From the NCBI RefSeq assembly GCF_008001015.1, contig NZ_CP042862.1:620001-684000 (forward strand): a stretch of 64,000 nucleotides of DNA, written 5' to 3'. The notes below the pieces were generated by a model that saw nothing but the letters and a program-made list of their open reading frames with translations, was not told the origin of the DNA and did no database searches. Of the stretch, positions 9,669 to 17,703 are shown piece after piece. The DNA comes from Serinicoccus profundi. Lineage in GTDB: Bacteria; Actinomycetota; Actinomycetes; Actinomycetales; Dermatophilaceae. How positions within the stretch are numbered: position 1 is the stretch's first letter; each line of letters starts with the position of its first letter. The translations under genes were made by a program, and so were the position numbers.

Positions 9669-10136
9669 GTCGGGGGCCGCTCCGGTGCGCTTCTCCTGGA
9701 TTGCGGCGTCATCTCCGGGGCTCGGGGCGCGCTCGGCCAGGCCCCACATGAAGACGTAGCAGCCGGGGATGCGCGGGGCGCCGGCTGCGGCATACCGTGC
9801 CTGGAAGGCGCTCGGGGACTCCCCAACGATGAGCCGGAAGCGGCTGCTGAAGGACCCCAGGCTGCTGAAGCCCACGGCATGGCAGACCTCGGTGACGCTG
9901 AGGTTGGTGCCGCGCAGGAGGTCCTGCGCGCGCTCGACCCGCCGCTCGGAGAGGTAGACGCCCGGGGTGCGGCCGTAGGTGGCTCGGAAGAGGCGCAGGA
10001 AGTGGTACTTGCTCAGGCCGGCGAGGCCCGCCAGCATGTCGAGGTCGAGCGGCTCGCGGTAGTGGCGATCCACGTGGTCGCGGGCGCGCCGCAGGTGGAC
10101 GAGGACGTCGCCCGGCGCGCGCTGCGGCTCGCCCAT
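9666..10136 (-). CDS. AraC-family transcriptional regulator consisting mainly of the DNA-binding domain
   Basis: The 156-residue protein has two helix-turn-helix units: LDLDMLAGLAGLSKYHFLRLFRATYG (residues about 35-60) and NLSVTEVCHAVGFSSLGSFSSRFRLIVGESPSAFQ (about 80-115). The latter is the conserved AraC/XylS C-terminal signature. No effector-binding cupin domain precedes it, so it is a short stand-alone DNA-binding form. A tail GAPRIPGCYVFMWG follows. ATG 10136 is preferred because GGGAGGG precedes it; an upstream ATG at 10181 is less likely. It is divergent from the SigE-type gene and lies directly upstream of the VOC gene, which it may regulate. Confidence 0.85.
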   Translation of the reverse strand: MGEPQRAPGDVLVHLRRARDHVDRHYREPLDLDMLAGLAGLSKYHFLRLFRATYGRTPGVYLSERRVERAQDLLRGTNLSVTEVCHAVGFSSLGSFSSRFRLIVGESPSAFQARYAAAGAPRIPGCYVFMWGLAERAPSPGDDAAIQEKRTGAAPD

Positions 10137-10247
10137 GGTGGTGCCCTCCCTCTCCTGGGTCGCCTGGCTCGGCGGGTGCACCCCAACCTTTCCGGGGTCC
10201 GGCCCGTTCTCGAAGGGATACTAGGACCGGACCGGAGGGAGCGGCGC

Positions 10248-10733
10248 GTGCGACGCAGCGACGAGCAGGCCTACGTCGACTTCGTGACCGCCAGCCGACC
10301 GACCCTGCACGCCTACGCCTGGCTGCTCACCGCCGATGCGCACGGCGCGGAGGACCTCCTGCAGGAGACCTTCGTGCGGATGTACGTCCAGTGGCGCCGG
10401 GTCTCCTCCGGGCAACCGCTCGCGTATGCGCGTCGGGTCATGAGCAACCTGCACACCGATCGTTGGCGCAAGGGTCGCCGGGAGCGGCTCACCGACGAGG
10501 TGCCGGAGACGGCATACCGGAGCAGTGAGGAGACCGCCGGTGTCGACGTGGTGCGGGCGTTGCAGCAGCTCTCGCCGCGCGAACGCGAGTGCGTGGTGCT
10601 GCGGCACTACCTGGACCTGTCCGAGAAGGACACCGCGGCGACGCTGGGCGTGAGCGTCGGGGCGGTCAAGAGCTACACGTCGAAGGGCCTGGCCGCACTG
10701 CGGCCGCTGCTGCGGGAGGAGCGCCATGTCTGA
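10248..10733 (+). CDS. SigE-family ECF RNA polymerase sigma factor
   Basis: The 161-residue sigma-70 family protein has region 2 (AYAWLLTADAHGAEDLLQETFVRMYVQWRRV) and region 4 (LSPRERECVVLRHYLDLSEKDTAATLGVSVGAVKSYTSKGLAAL). The N-terminal DEQAYVDFVTASRPTLHAYAWLL start and short linker fit the actinobacterial SigE/ECF41-unrelated class (TIGR02983-like). GTG 10248 has a GGAGGGA site 7 nt before it. The last 8 bases overlap the start of the next gene, which places a membrane-anchored partner, presumably its regulator, in the same operon. That partner carries an in-frame stop. Confidence 0.9.
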   Translation: MRRSDEQAYVDFVTASRPTLHAYAWLLTADAHGAEDLLQETFVRMYVQWRRVSSGQPLAYARRVMSNLHTDRWRKGRRERLTDEVPETAYRSSEETAGVDVVRALQQLSPRERECVVLRHYLDLSEKDTAATLGVSVGAVKSYTSKGLAALRPLLREERHV

Positions 10734-12471
10734 GCAGCTGAGCACCATGTTGGAGCGGGCGGTCGGGCAGGCCCCCGGGTCGCGGCTGACCGGCGAGCAG
10801 ATGGTGGCGGCCGGTCGCGCGCGGGTGCGCCGGCGGCGAGCTGTCGGGGTGGGCTCGGCCGTCGGTGCGCTCGCCCTTGCGGGAGCGGTGTGGTTGGGTG
10901 CCGGCCCCGGTATGCCGTCAGTCACCGGCACTGGGCCGGCTGGTCCGCCTGCTCAGCGAACATCACCCGTGACCCAGGCACCCGATCTGGAGACCTGGCA
11001 CATGGAAAGTCTGACGGTCGGCGTGAGTGAGGAGCAGGACGCCTGGGTTGCCTAGGACCCGGAGCAGGGTGAGGTGCTGATGGACGGTCGTGTCGAGGGA
11101 CCTGGCGTGGTGCTCCCCATGGAGGCTGGCCGCGTTGCCGTGGTCCGCGTGGGCCGCGAGTCGGCGATGGAGGACGGGATCCGTTCCCGGCCCGGCACCC
11201 CGATCACGACGTCAGAGGGTTCCGTTCTGTCGTCCGAGAGTCAGGGAACGGGGGGTGTTTCCCTGGAGGACGGACCGGATCCTGGGTTCGCCATCGGAGT
11301 GACGTGGCTCAGATGTGATGGCCACGTCGAGGACTGCATCACGGGGATGGACACCACGGGAGACGGGGTCGCCGACACTCCCATGTCCTTCCAGCCGCTG
11401 AACGTGGACCTGCAAAGGTCGATAGACGTGGCAGGTCGCCTGGAGTTGGCACGGACTGCCGACGGAGCCAGGGCCCTCCTGGACGGTCGGGAGCTGGAGC
11501 GGGCGGCCGGGCAACGTCCTGAGGGCGTCTGGGCCTGGGACCTGTCGGACGGTCGGGTGCTGGTCGTCGTGGACACGACCCTCGAGGGGGGATCGGTCAG
11601 GGTGGACCCCCTCCTGCTGCGTCCCGGGGGAGCCGCGGTTGCGACCGACGAGGTGGAAGGACGGCTCACGGTCGGGGGTGAACGGCTACCGGCAGTGCTC
11701 CTCGAGACGGACGCGGTGGTGGGTGGTGCCCTGATCGTCGATGAGTCCGCACAGGGCCAGGACGCGATCACCATGGCGGGGGCAGAGCCAGTCGCCCTCG
11801 AGGCGGGCGCCGATGACGACATCTGGGTGGCCTCGTCAGGGGACACCGACCTCTGGGTCGCGCACCGAGGAGACCCCTCTGGGCCCCTGGTCACGGTGCA
11901 GGGGGGCGGTGCCATCGCGGTGGAGCAGTCCGCAACCGCGTCGACGGTGGTTGCAGCCATCTCGCCCGGAGGGAGCGAGGTCCGCCTGGTTGGAGCGTCT
12001 CGGGTCGGGGACTCCGGCGGCGCCATGAACGCGGACGGAACGGGGCCCCATGTCGTCTACTTCGATGTAGCGCAGTCGGCGTCCGGCCTGGTGGGCCCGG
12101 ATGTCGGCCTCAGTCTCGACGGCGGGACCACCGTGGACGTGCCGGTCGTGGCGGTCCTCTCGGTGGCGGATGGGTCCACTCAGATGGAGAGCCCGGCGCT
12201 GACCGCGACCCCACGGGGAGACGACACGTGGGACCTCGTGGCCCGGCTGCCGGAGGGCTCCGTGGGTGATCCGGTCCTCGTGCCGACACAGGAGGGTATG
12301 ACGGTGCAGGAGCCCATGGGCGAGGTCACCGAGAGCGGCGGCGTGCGCTGGTGGTCGCTGACGCTGCAGGCACCGGGACGCGACGACATCCGCGACGCTC
12401 TCGCCGGCCTCGACACCGACGGCGACGGCAGCGTCGACCTGCCCCTCACCGTCCAGGGTCCGACGCCCTGA
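10726..12471 (+). pseudogene. Sigma-factor-linked membrane protein (putative anti-sigma/regulatory partner) split by an in-frame amber codon
   Basis: The frame starts at ATG 10726, overlapping the sigma gene, and runs 109 codons to TAG 11053-11055. It then continues in the same frame without a further stop to TGA 12471 (582 codons in all). The N-terminal part has a short basic region then a helix (VGVGSAVGALALAGAVWLGAG) typical of ECF-linked membrane partners. The remaining ~470 residues are a secreted-type beta-rich domain with two similar passages about a DTxGDG(V/S)AD/DxP motif (GMDTTGDGVADTP and GLDTDGDGSVDLP). One base change at the TAG restores the ORF. Alternatives are a sequencing error, a recent null mutation or readthrough. 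A restart at GTG 11068 or ATG 11074 would give a piece without the membrane helix. Confidence 0.65.
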
Positions 12472-12489
12472 CGCTCGAGACGGCATACC

Positions 12490-12613
12490 GAGCGACCATC
12501 TGCGGCGCTCGGTGGGGTCGTGGGCGACCATCTGTGACGCTCGGTGGGGGCAGGGGCGACCATCTGCGGCGCTCGGTGGGGTCGGGGGCGACCATCTGCG
12601 GCGCTCGGTGGGG
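12490..12613 (+). repeat. Array C: four copies of a GCGACCATCTGCGGCGCTCGG module upstream of metG
   Basis: Near-identical copies of about 26 bp begin at 12492, 12534, 12556 and 12588, each GCGACCATCTG(C/T)G(G/A)CGCTC then GGTGGGG. The spacing is irregular. The same module occurs inside array A (about 1257, 1568 and 1658), where it continues into the GAGGATGGG repeat core. A GGCATACC word sits just before the first copy. Confidence 0.85.
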
Positions 12614-12652
12614 GAGAGGGGCGGGCCCGGGAGGGAGCCGGCGGCGCGCACC

Positions 12653-12658
12653 TAGACT
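12653..12658 (+). promoter_or_regulatory. -10 box of metG, leaderless type
   Basis: TAGACT is followed by eight bases and then ATG at 12667. No ribosome site is present between them. The same TAGACT word precedes rplY and mfd. Confidence 0.5.
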
Positions 12659-12666
12659 GGTGACCC

Positions 12667-14499
12667 ATGAGTCATGTCCTGTCCGCGGTCGCCTGGCCGT
12701 ATGCCAACGGCCCGCGCCATCTGGGCCACGTCGCCGGGTTCGGCGTGCCCTCCGACGTCTTCAGCCGCTACATGCGCATGGCGGGGCACGAGGTGCTCAT
12801 GGTGTCCGGCTCCGACGAGCACGGCACCCCGATCCTGGTGCAGGCGGACAAGGCCGGGCAGAGCCCGCAGGAGTTCATCGACGCCAACCACGCGCTCATC
12901 GCGCAGGACCTCGCCGACCTCGGCGTGAGCTACGACCTCTACACCCGCACCACGACGGCCAACCACGACGACGTCGTGCAGCAGATGTTCCTCGCCTGCT
13001 GGCGCAACGGCTACATGCTCGAGCAGACCCAGCAGGTCGCGATCAGCCCGTCCACCGGACGGACGCTGCCGGACCGCTACATCGAGGGCACCTGCCCGAT
13101 CTGCGGGTATGCCGAGGCGCGCGGCGACCAGTGCGACAACTGCGGCAACCAGCTCGACCCGGCCGACCTCAAGGACCCGCGCTCCAAGATCAACGGGGAG
13201 ACGCCGGAGTTCCGCGACACCGAGCACTTCTTCCTCGACCTGCCGGCGCTCGCCGAGGCGCTGGGCGAGTGGCTGGCCGGTCGGGAGGCGAGCGGGCTGT
13301 GGCGGCCCAACGTCATCCGCTTCTCCCGCAACATCCTTGAGGAGATCCGCCCCCGCGCGATGACGCGCGACATCGACTGGGGCATCACCATCCCGCTGGA
13401 GGGCTGGGCGGAGAACCCGACGAAGAAGCTCTACGTCTGGTTCGACGCCGTCATCGGCTACCTCTCGGCCTCGGTCGAGTGGGCGCGGCGGCTGCCCGGC
13501 GACCAGGGCGAGCGCTGGCGCGAGTGGTGGAACGATCCGCAAGCCCTGACGTACTACTTCATGGGCAAGGACAACATCACCTTCCACTCCCAGATCTGGC
13601 CGGCCGAGCTGCTCGCGCACAACGGGCAGGGCGCCAAGGGCGGCGAAGTCGGGCCGTTCGGTGAGCTCAACCTGCCGACCGAGGTGGTCTCCAGCGAGTT
13701 CCTCACGATGGAGGGTCGGCAGTTCTCGACCTCGCGCAACATTGTCATCTACGTCCGCGACGTGCTCGAGCGCTACCAGCCCGACGCGCTGCGCTTCTTC
13801 CTCTCCGCGGCGGCTCCCGAGACCGCGGACTCCGACTTCAACTGGCCGGAGTTCGTCAAGCGCACCAACACCGAGCTGGTCGCGGGCTGGGGCAACCTCG
13901 TCAACCGCACGGCCTCGATGATCGCCAAGAACTTCGGTGAGATCCCCCGGCCGGGTGAGCTGGAGGACGTCGACCGGGCCCTGCTCGACCAGGTCCGCGA
14001 GGGCTTCGAGGTCGTCGGTCGGCTCATCGCCACGCACAAGCAGAAGGCCGCGCTCGCCGAGGCGATGCGCCTGGTGGGCGAGGCCAACGCCTACGTCTCC
14101 ACCACCGAGCCGTTCAAGCTCAAGAGCGATGACCAGCGCGAACGCCTGGCGACCGTGCTGCATACCCTCGCCCAGGCGGTGGTCGACCTCAACACGATGC
14201 TCTCGCCCTACCTGCCGCACTCCTCCAGCGCGGTGCACCGGGCGCTGGGCGGCGAGGGCGACTTCCAGCCGATGCCGCAGCTGTCGACCGTGGCCGACCT
14301 CGACGACCCGTCGCGCCCGGACTACCCGATCATCACCGGCGACTACTCCTCCGCCCCGCGCTGGGAGCACCGCCCGGTCGTCGTCGGCGCCGCGATCGCC
14401 AAGCCGTCGCCGATCTTCACCAAGCTCGACCCGTCGGTGGTCGAGGAGGAGCGGGCGCGCCTCGGCCTGGTCGACGACGCGGCGGGCGCAGGGGTATGA
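12667..14499 (+). CDS. metG: Methionyl-tRNA synthetase
   Basis: The 610-residue class-I synthetase attaches methionine to tRNA-Met. It has the HIGH-equivalent HLGH (residues 18-21), the connective-peptide zinc knuckle CPICG...CDNCG (about 142-160), [12 protein letters not shown], and [20 protein letters not shown]. The KMSKS-equivalent site reads GRQFSTSRN, with Gln where the first Lys is usual. The anticodon-binding helical domain follows ([14 protein letters not shown]). No C-terminal EMAP/tRBD domain is present, but there is a 60-residue tail. It is the first gene of the run metG-tatD. Confidence 0.96.
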   Translation: MSHVLSAVAWPYANGPRHLGHVAGFGVPSDVFSRYMRMAGHEVLMVSGSDEHGTPILVQADKAGQSPQEFIDANHALIAQDLADLGVSYDLYTRTTTANHDDVVQQMFLACWRNGYMLEQTQQVAISPSTGRTLPDRYIEGTCPICGYAEARGDQCDNCGNQLDPADLKDPRSKINGETPEFRDTEHFFLDLPALAEALGEWLAGREASGLWRPNVIRFSRNILEEIRPRAMTRDIDWGITIPLEGWAENPTKKLYVWFDAVIGYLSASVEWARRLPGDQGERWREWWNDPQALTYYFMGKDNITFHSQIWPAELLAHNGQGAKGGEVGPFGELNLPTEVVSSEFLTMEGRQFSTSRNIVIYVRDVLERYQPDALRFFLSAAAPETADSDFNWPEFVKRTNTELVAGWGNLVNRTASMIAKNFGEIPRPGELEDVDRALLDQVREGFEVVGRLIATHKQKAALAEAMRLVGEANAYVSTTEPFKLKSDDQRERLATVLHTLAQAVVDLNTMLSPYLPHSSSAVHRALGGEGDFQPMPQLSTVADLDDPSRPDYPIITGDYSSAPRWEHRPVVVGAAIAKPSPIFTKLDPSVVEEERARLGLVDDAAGAGV

Positions 14500-14518
14500 C
14501 GTCGCTCGCCTGCGCCCG

Positions 14519-15364
14519 ATGAGCGAGGACCGCGGCACGGAGCGGCCGGCGGCCCCCGACCCCCTGCCGATCCCGGTGGCGGACAACCACTGCCACCTCG
14601 ACATCTCCCGCGACGACGCCCCGGCCCGCCCGGTGGCCGACATCGTCCGGGAGGCGGCGGCGGTGGGGGTGGACCGGCTCGTCCAGATCGGCTGCGACCT
14701 GCAGTCGGCGCGCTGGACCCACGAGATCGTCGACGAGCACCCGGCGCTCCTCGGCGGCGTGGCGATCCACCCCAACGAGGCACCCACGCACGAGGCGGCC
14801 GGGGACCTCGATGCCGTGATCGACGAGATCGGTGAGCTCGCCCGGCATCCGCGGATCCGGGTCATCGGGGAGAGCGGGCTCGACTACTTCCGCACCGGGC
14901 CGGAGGGGGTCGCGGCCCAGCACCACTCGTTCCGTCGGCACATCGCGTTGGCCAAGGAACTGGGTCTCGCGCTGCAGATCCATGACCGGGATGCCCACGA
15001 CGACGTGCTGCGGATCCTCGCCGAGGAGGGCGCCCCGGAGAAGACGGTGCTGCACTGCTTCTCCGGCGACATGGAGATGGCGCGTGAGTGCGTGCGGCGC
15101 GGCTACTACCTGTCCTTCGCCGGGACCGTGACGTTCAAGAGCGCCAAGGACCTGCGCAACGCCCTGGCCGTCACGCCGGTCGAGCACCTCCTCGTCGAGA
15201 CCGACGCGCCCTACCTCACGCCCACGCCGCACCGCGGTCGGGCCAACGCGCCATACCTCGTGCCGTTGACGGTGCGCGCCATGGCCGCGACGCTCAACAC
15301 CTCGGTGCCCCAGCTGTGCGAGGCGCTCTCGGCCAACAGCGAGGCGGTCTACGGCCCCTGGTGA
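14519..15364 (+). CDS. tatD: TatD-family metal-dependent hydrolase (DNase)
   Basis: The 281-residue TIM-barrel hydrolase has the TatD metal ligands: DNHCHLD (HxH), the Glu of GESGLDYFR, His of LQIHDRDAHDD, HCFSGD, and the Asp of VETDAPYLTPTPHRG. Family members show 3'-5' exonuclease activity on DNA and RNA. ATG 14519 lies 19 nt after the metG stop, the usual actinobacterial arrangement metG-tatD. It is probably co-transcribed with metG. Where many actinobacteria carry rpfB next, this window has only intergenic DNA. Confidence 0.95.
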   Translation: MSEDRGTERPAAPDPLPIPVADNHCHLDISRDDAPARPVADIVREAAAVGVDRLVQIGCDLQSARWTHEIVDEHPALLGGVAIHPNEAPTHEAAGDLDAVIDEIGELARHPRIRVIGESGLDYFRTGPEGVAAQHHSFRRHIALAKELGLALQIHDRDAHDDVLRILAEEGAPEKTVLHCFSGDMEMARECVRRGYYLSFAGTVTFKSAKDLRNALAVTPVEHLLVETDAPYLTPTPHRGRANAPYLVPLTVRAMAATLNTSVPQLCEALSANSEAVYGPW

Positions 15365-15476
15365 GCGCAGCTGTCGCAGCCGGGCGCTGAGGAATGTCGT
15401 CCGGCGCCGCTCGGCTCCTGCTGGATCTGGGCAAGGGGGCGATGCCGGCGCGAGGTATAGGCAAGGTGAGTGCCCT

Positions 15477-15502
15477 CGATGCACCATGGCCATGGTGCAT
15501 CG
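15477..15502. promoter_or_regulatory. Perfect 26-bp palindrome between tatD and rsmA
   Basis: CGATGCACCATGG (15477-15489) is followed immediately by its exact reverse complement (15490-15502), with no loop. It lies 113 bp after tatD and 138 bp before the rsmA start. A two-fold symmetric site of this length looks like a binding site for a dimeric protein, though it could also act in termination. No T-tract follows it. The bases after it (15509-15580) contain imperfect direct repeats of a CAGCTTGCTCAGGTTGCGCA / CGGCTTGTCCAGGTGGGGGA kind. Confidence 0.6.
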
Positions 15503-15640
15503 TGCGGACCCAGCTTGCTCAGGTTGCGCAGCGGCAACGTCGGCTTGTCCAGGTGGGGGATGCGCAACGCCAGCTCGTCCGGACCGTGGACGGGCCACGG
15601 CGTCCGGGGCGAGAGGGTCCGCCATGGGAGGATGCCGGAC

Positions 15641-16612
15641 GTGAGTGCGGACACCGAGGCGATGGGCAGCCCTGATCGCGGTGACCCCGAAGGCCTGCCC
15701 CCGGCGGAGCCGACCGACTGCTATGACCATGCCGTCCCTGGGGGCCCGGCCGACGCGGACTACGCCCTCCTCGGGCCGGCGCAGATCCGCGCTCTCGCCG
15801 ACACGCTGGGCATCCGGCCGACCAAGCAGTGGGGGCAGAACTTCGTCATCGACAAGGGCACGGTGCGCCGGATCGTCCGGGCGGCCGACCTGCGTGGCGA
15901 CGACGTCGTCCTCGAGGTCGGGCCCGGCCTGGGCTCACTCACCCTCGGCCTGCTCGCGCAGGTCCGGCACGTCACGGCGGTCGAGATCGACCCGGCCCTG
16001 GCCGCCCAGCTGCCGCTGACCGTCGCGGAGCACGCCCCGCACCTGGCGGACCGCCTGCAGGTGCTGCAGACCGACGCGCTCCGGGTCACCGAGCTCCCCG
16101 GCCCGCCCCCCACCGCGCTGGTCGCCAACCTGCCCTACAACGTCGCCGTCCCGGTCGTGCTGCACCTGCTGGCGACGGTCCCCACCCTGCGCACCGTCCT
16201 CGTCATGGTGCAGCTCGAGGTCGCCGAACGCCTGGCCGCGCGCCCCGGTGGCCGGGTCTACGGCGTGCCCAGCGTCAAGGCGGCCTGGTATGCCGAGGTC
16301 ACCGGCGCCGGCAAGATCGGCCGAAACGTGTTCTGGCCGGCGCCCAACGTCGACTCCGGGCTCGTGCGGATGGTCCGGCGCGATCCGCCCGCGGCCACGG
16401 CGAGCCGGGAGCAGGTCTTCGCCGTCATCGACGCGGCCTTCGCCCAACGTCGCAAGACCCTGCGTGCGGCGCTCGCCGGGTGGGCCGGGTCACCGGCCGA
16501 GGCGGAGGCATACCTCGCGGCCGCAGGAGTCGACCACCGCGCCCGCGGCGAGGTGCTGACGGTCGAGGACTTCACCCGCATCGCGGACGCCGCCGCAGGT
16601 CAGCGCCCCTGA
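15641..16612 (+). CDS. rsmA: 16S rRNA adenine-1518/1519 N6-dimethyltransferase
   Basis: The 323-residue KsgA/Dim1 enzyme dimethylates the two adjacent adenines in the 3'-terminal helix of 16S rRNA. SAM-binding motifs are [30 protein letters not shown] and VEIDPALA. The catalytic NLPYN is at [36 protein letters not shown] and the C-terminal [12 protein letters not shown] are family-typical. GTG 15641 is chosen because GGGAGG precedes it by 9 nt; ATG 15632 abuts that site. The ~45-residue Pro/Asp-rich N-terminal extension is not part of the fold. ispE follows after 77 bp with its own promoter. Confidence 0.94.
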   Translation: MSADTEAMGSPDRGDPEGLPPAEPTDCYDHAVPGGPADADYALLGPAQIRALADTLGIRPTKQWGQNFVIDKGTVRRIVRAADLRGDDVVLEVGPGLGSLTLGLLAQVRHVTAVEIDPALAAQLPLTVAEHAPHLADRLQVLQTDALRVTELPGPPPTALVANLPYNVAVPVVLHLLATVPTLRTVLVMVQLEVAERLAARPGGRVYGVPSVKAAWYAEVTGAGKIGRNVFWPAPNVDSGLVRMVRRDPPAATASREQVFAVIDAAFAQRRKTLRAALAGWAGSPAEAEAYLAAAGVDHRARGEVLTVEDFTRIADAAAGQRP

Positions 16613-16677
16613 TCTCCGGGTCCGCGCCATGGACCGCGAGGGCCGACGCCCCACGACAGCCCGACGGGGCGACCCCA

Positions 16678-16683
16678 TAGGGT
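16678..16683 (+). promoter_or_regulatory. -10 box of ispE, leaderless type
   Basis: TAGGGT is followed by six bases (GAGGCC) and then ATG at 16690. The GAGG in the spacer is too close to the ATG to act as a normal ribosome site. Confidence 0.4.
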
Positions 16684-16689
16684 GAGGCC

Positions 16690-17703
16690 ATGACCACGGG
16701 CACTCAGGCGCAGACCGTCACCGTCCGGGTGCCCGGCAAGATCAACCTCGGACTGTCGGTCGGCCCGCTGCGGGAGGACGGCTACCACGAGCTGTCGACG
16801 ATCTACCACGCCGTGAGCCTCTACGACACCCTCACCGTGCAGCCCGCCGACTCCTGGTCCGTGCACGTCACCGGCCCGTGGGGCGAGCGCGTCCCGGTCG
16901 ACGACAGCAACCTCGCGCTCGTCGCCGCCAAGACGCTGGCCAAGCGCCGCGGGCGCAAGGCCAAGGTCGAGCCGGTCCGCATCGACATCGACAAGCACAT
17001 CCCCGTGGCCGGAGGCATGGCCGGTGGCAGCGCGGACGCCGCCGCGGCTCTCGTGGCGTGCCGCGAGCTCTGGGCCCTGGACCACTTCGAGAACGACCTG
17101 CTCGAGATCGTCGCGGCCAGCCTCGGCTCGGACATCCCCTTCCTCCTCCACGGCGGCACCGCGATCGGCAGCGGCCGCGGCGAGCAGATCACGCCGGTGC
17201 TCGCCCGCGGCGAGCTTCACTGGGTGCTGTGGGCCGGGGAGGACCTCTCCCTCTCCACGCCGGAGGTGTATGCCGAGTGCGACCGGTTGCGCGCCGGGCG
17301 CGACGAGCAGGCGAGTGCTCCCGAGCCCTCGGGTGCCCTCATGACCGCGCTGCGCCGGATGGACACCGATGAGGTCGCCGACGCGTTGCACAACGACCTG
17401 CAGGAGGCGGCGATCTCCTTGCAGCCGGTCCTCGCCGAGGCCCTGGCCGCAGGGCTCGACCTCGGTGCCCGCGGGGCCCTGGTGTCCGGGTCGGGTCCGA
17501 CCGTCGCCTTCCTCGTCGGCTCGCAGACCGAGGCCATCGACCTCTCGGTCGGGCTGGCCGCCAACGGACCGACCGGCGACATCGTCCGGGCCGTCGGCCC
17601 GGTGCCGGGGGCACAGATCATCCACCAGCGCACCGGACCCGAGCCGACGCGGCCGCGCCCCGACCCCGACCGCCCCGGGCCGCTCGGCCCGGTGGTCGGC
17701 TGA
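16690..17703 (+). CDS. ispE: 4-diphosphocytidyl-2-C-methyl-D-erythritol kinase
   Basis: The 337-residue GHMP kinase phosphorylates CDP-ME in the MEP isoprenoid pathway, which in actinobacteria supplies menaquinone and polyprenyl carriers. Visible motifs are VPGKINLGLSVGPLREDGYHEL (substrate site), the GHMP loop IPVAGGMAGGSADAAAAL (about residues 103-120), LGSDIPFLLHGGTAIGSGRGE, and the C-terminal GALVSGSGPTVAFLV. A Pro/Arg-rich tail of ~20 residues follows. The stop overlaps the ABC-F ATG (ATGA-type, base 17703), so the two are translationally coupled. Confidence 0.95.
   Translation: MTTGTQAQTVTVRVPGKINLGLSVGPLREDGYHELSTIYHAVSLYDTLTVQPADSWSVHVTGPWGERVPVDDSNLALVAAKTLAKRRGRKAKVEPVRIDIDKHIPVAGGMAGGSADAAAALVACRELWALDHFENDLLEIVAASLGSDIPFLLHGGTAIGSGRGEQITPVLARGELHWVLWAGEDLSLSTPEVYAECDRLRAGRDEQASAPEPSGALMTALRRMDTDEVADALHNDLQEAAISLQPVLAEALAAGLDLGARGALVSGSGPTVAFLVGSQTEAIDLSVGLAANGPTGDIVRAVGPVPGAQIIHQRTGPEPTRPRPDPDRPGPLGPVVG

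Noticed and set aside
15349-15654. Minus-strand frame across the tatD-rsmA gap containing [20 protein letters not shown]
   Set aside because: It depends on the imperfect direct repeats for its Leu pattern, has no ribosome site and overlaps the palindrome. It was kept as intergenic.
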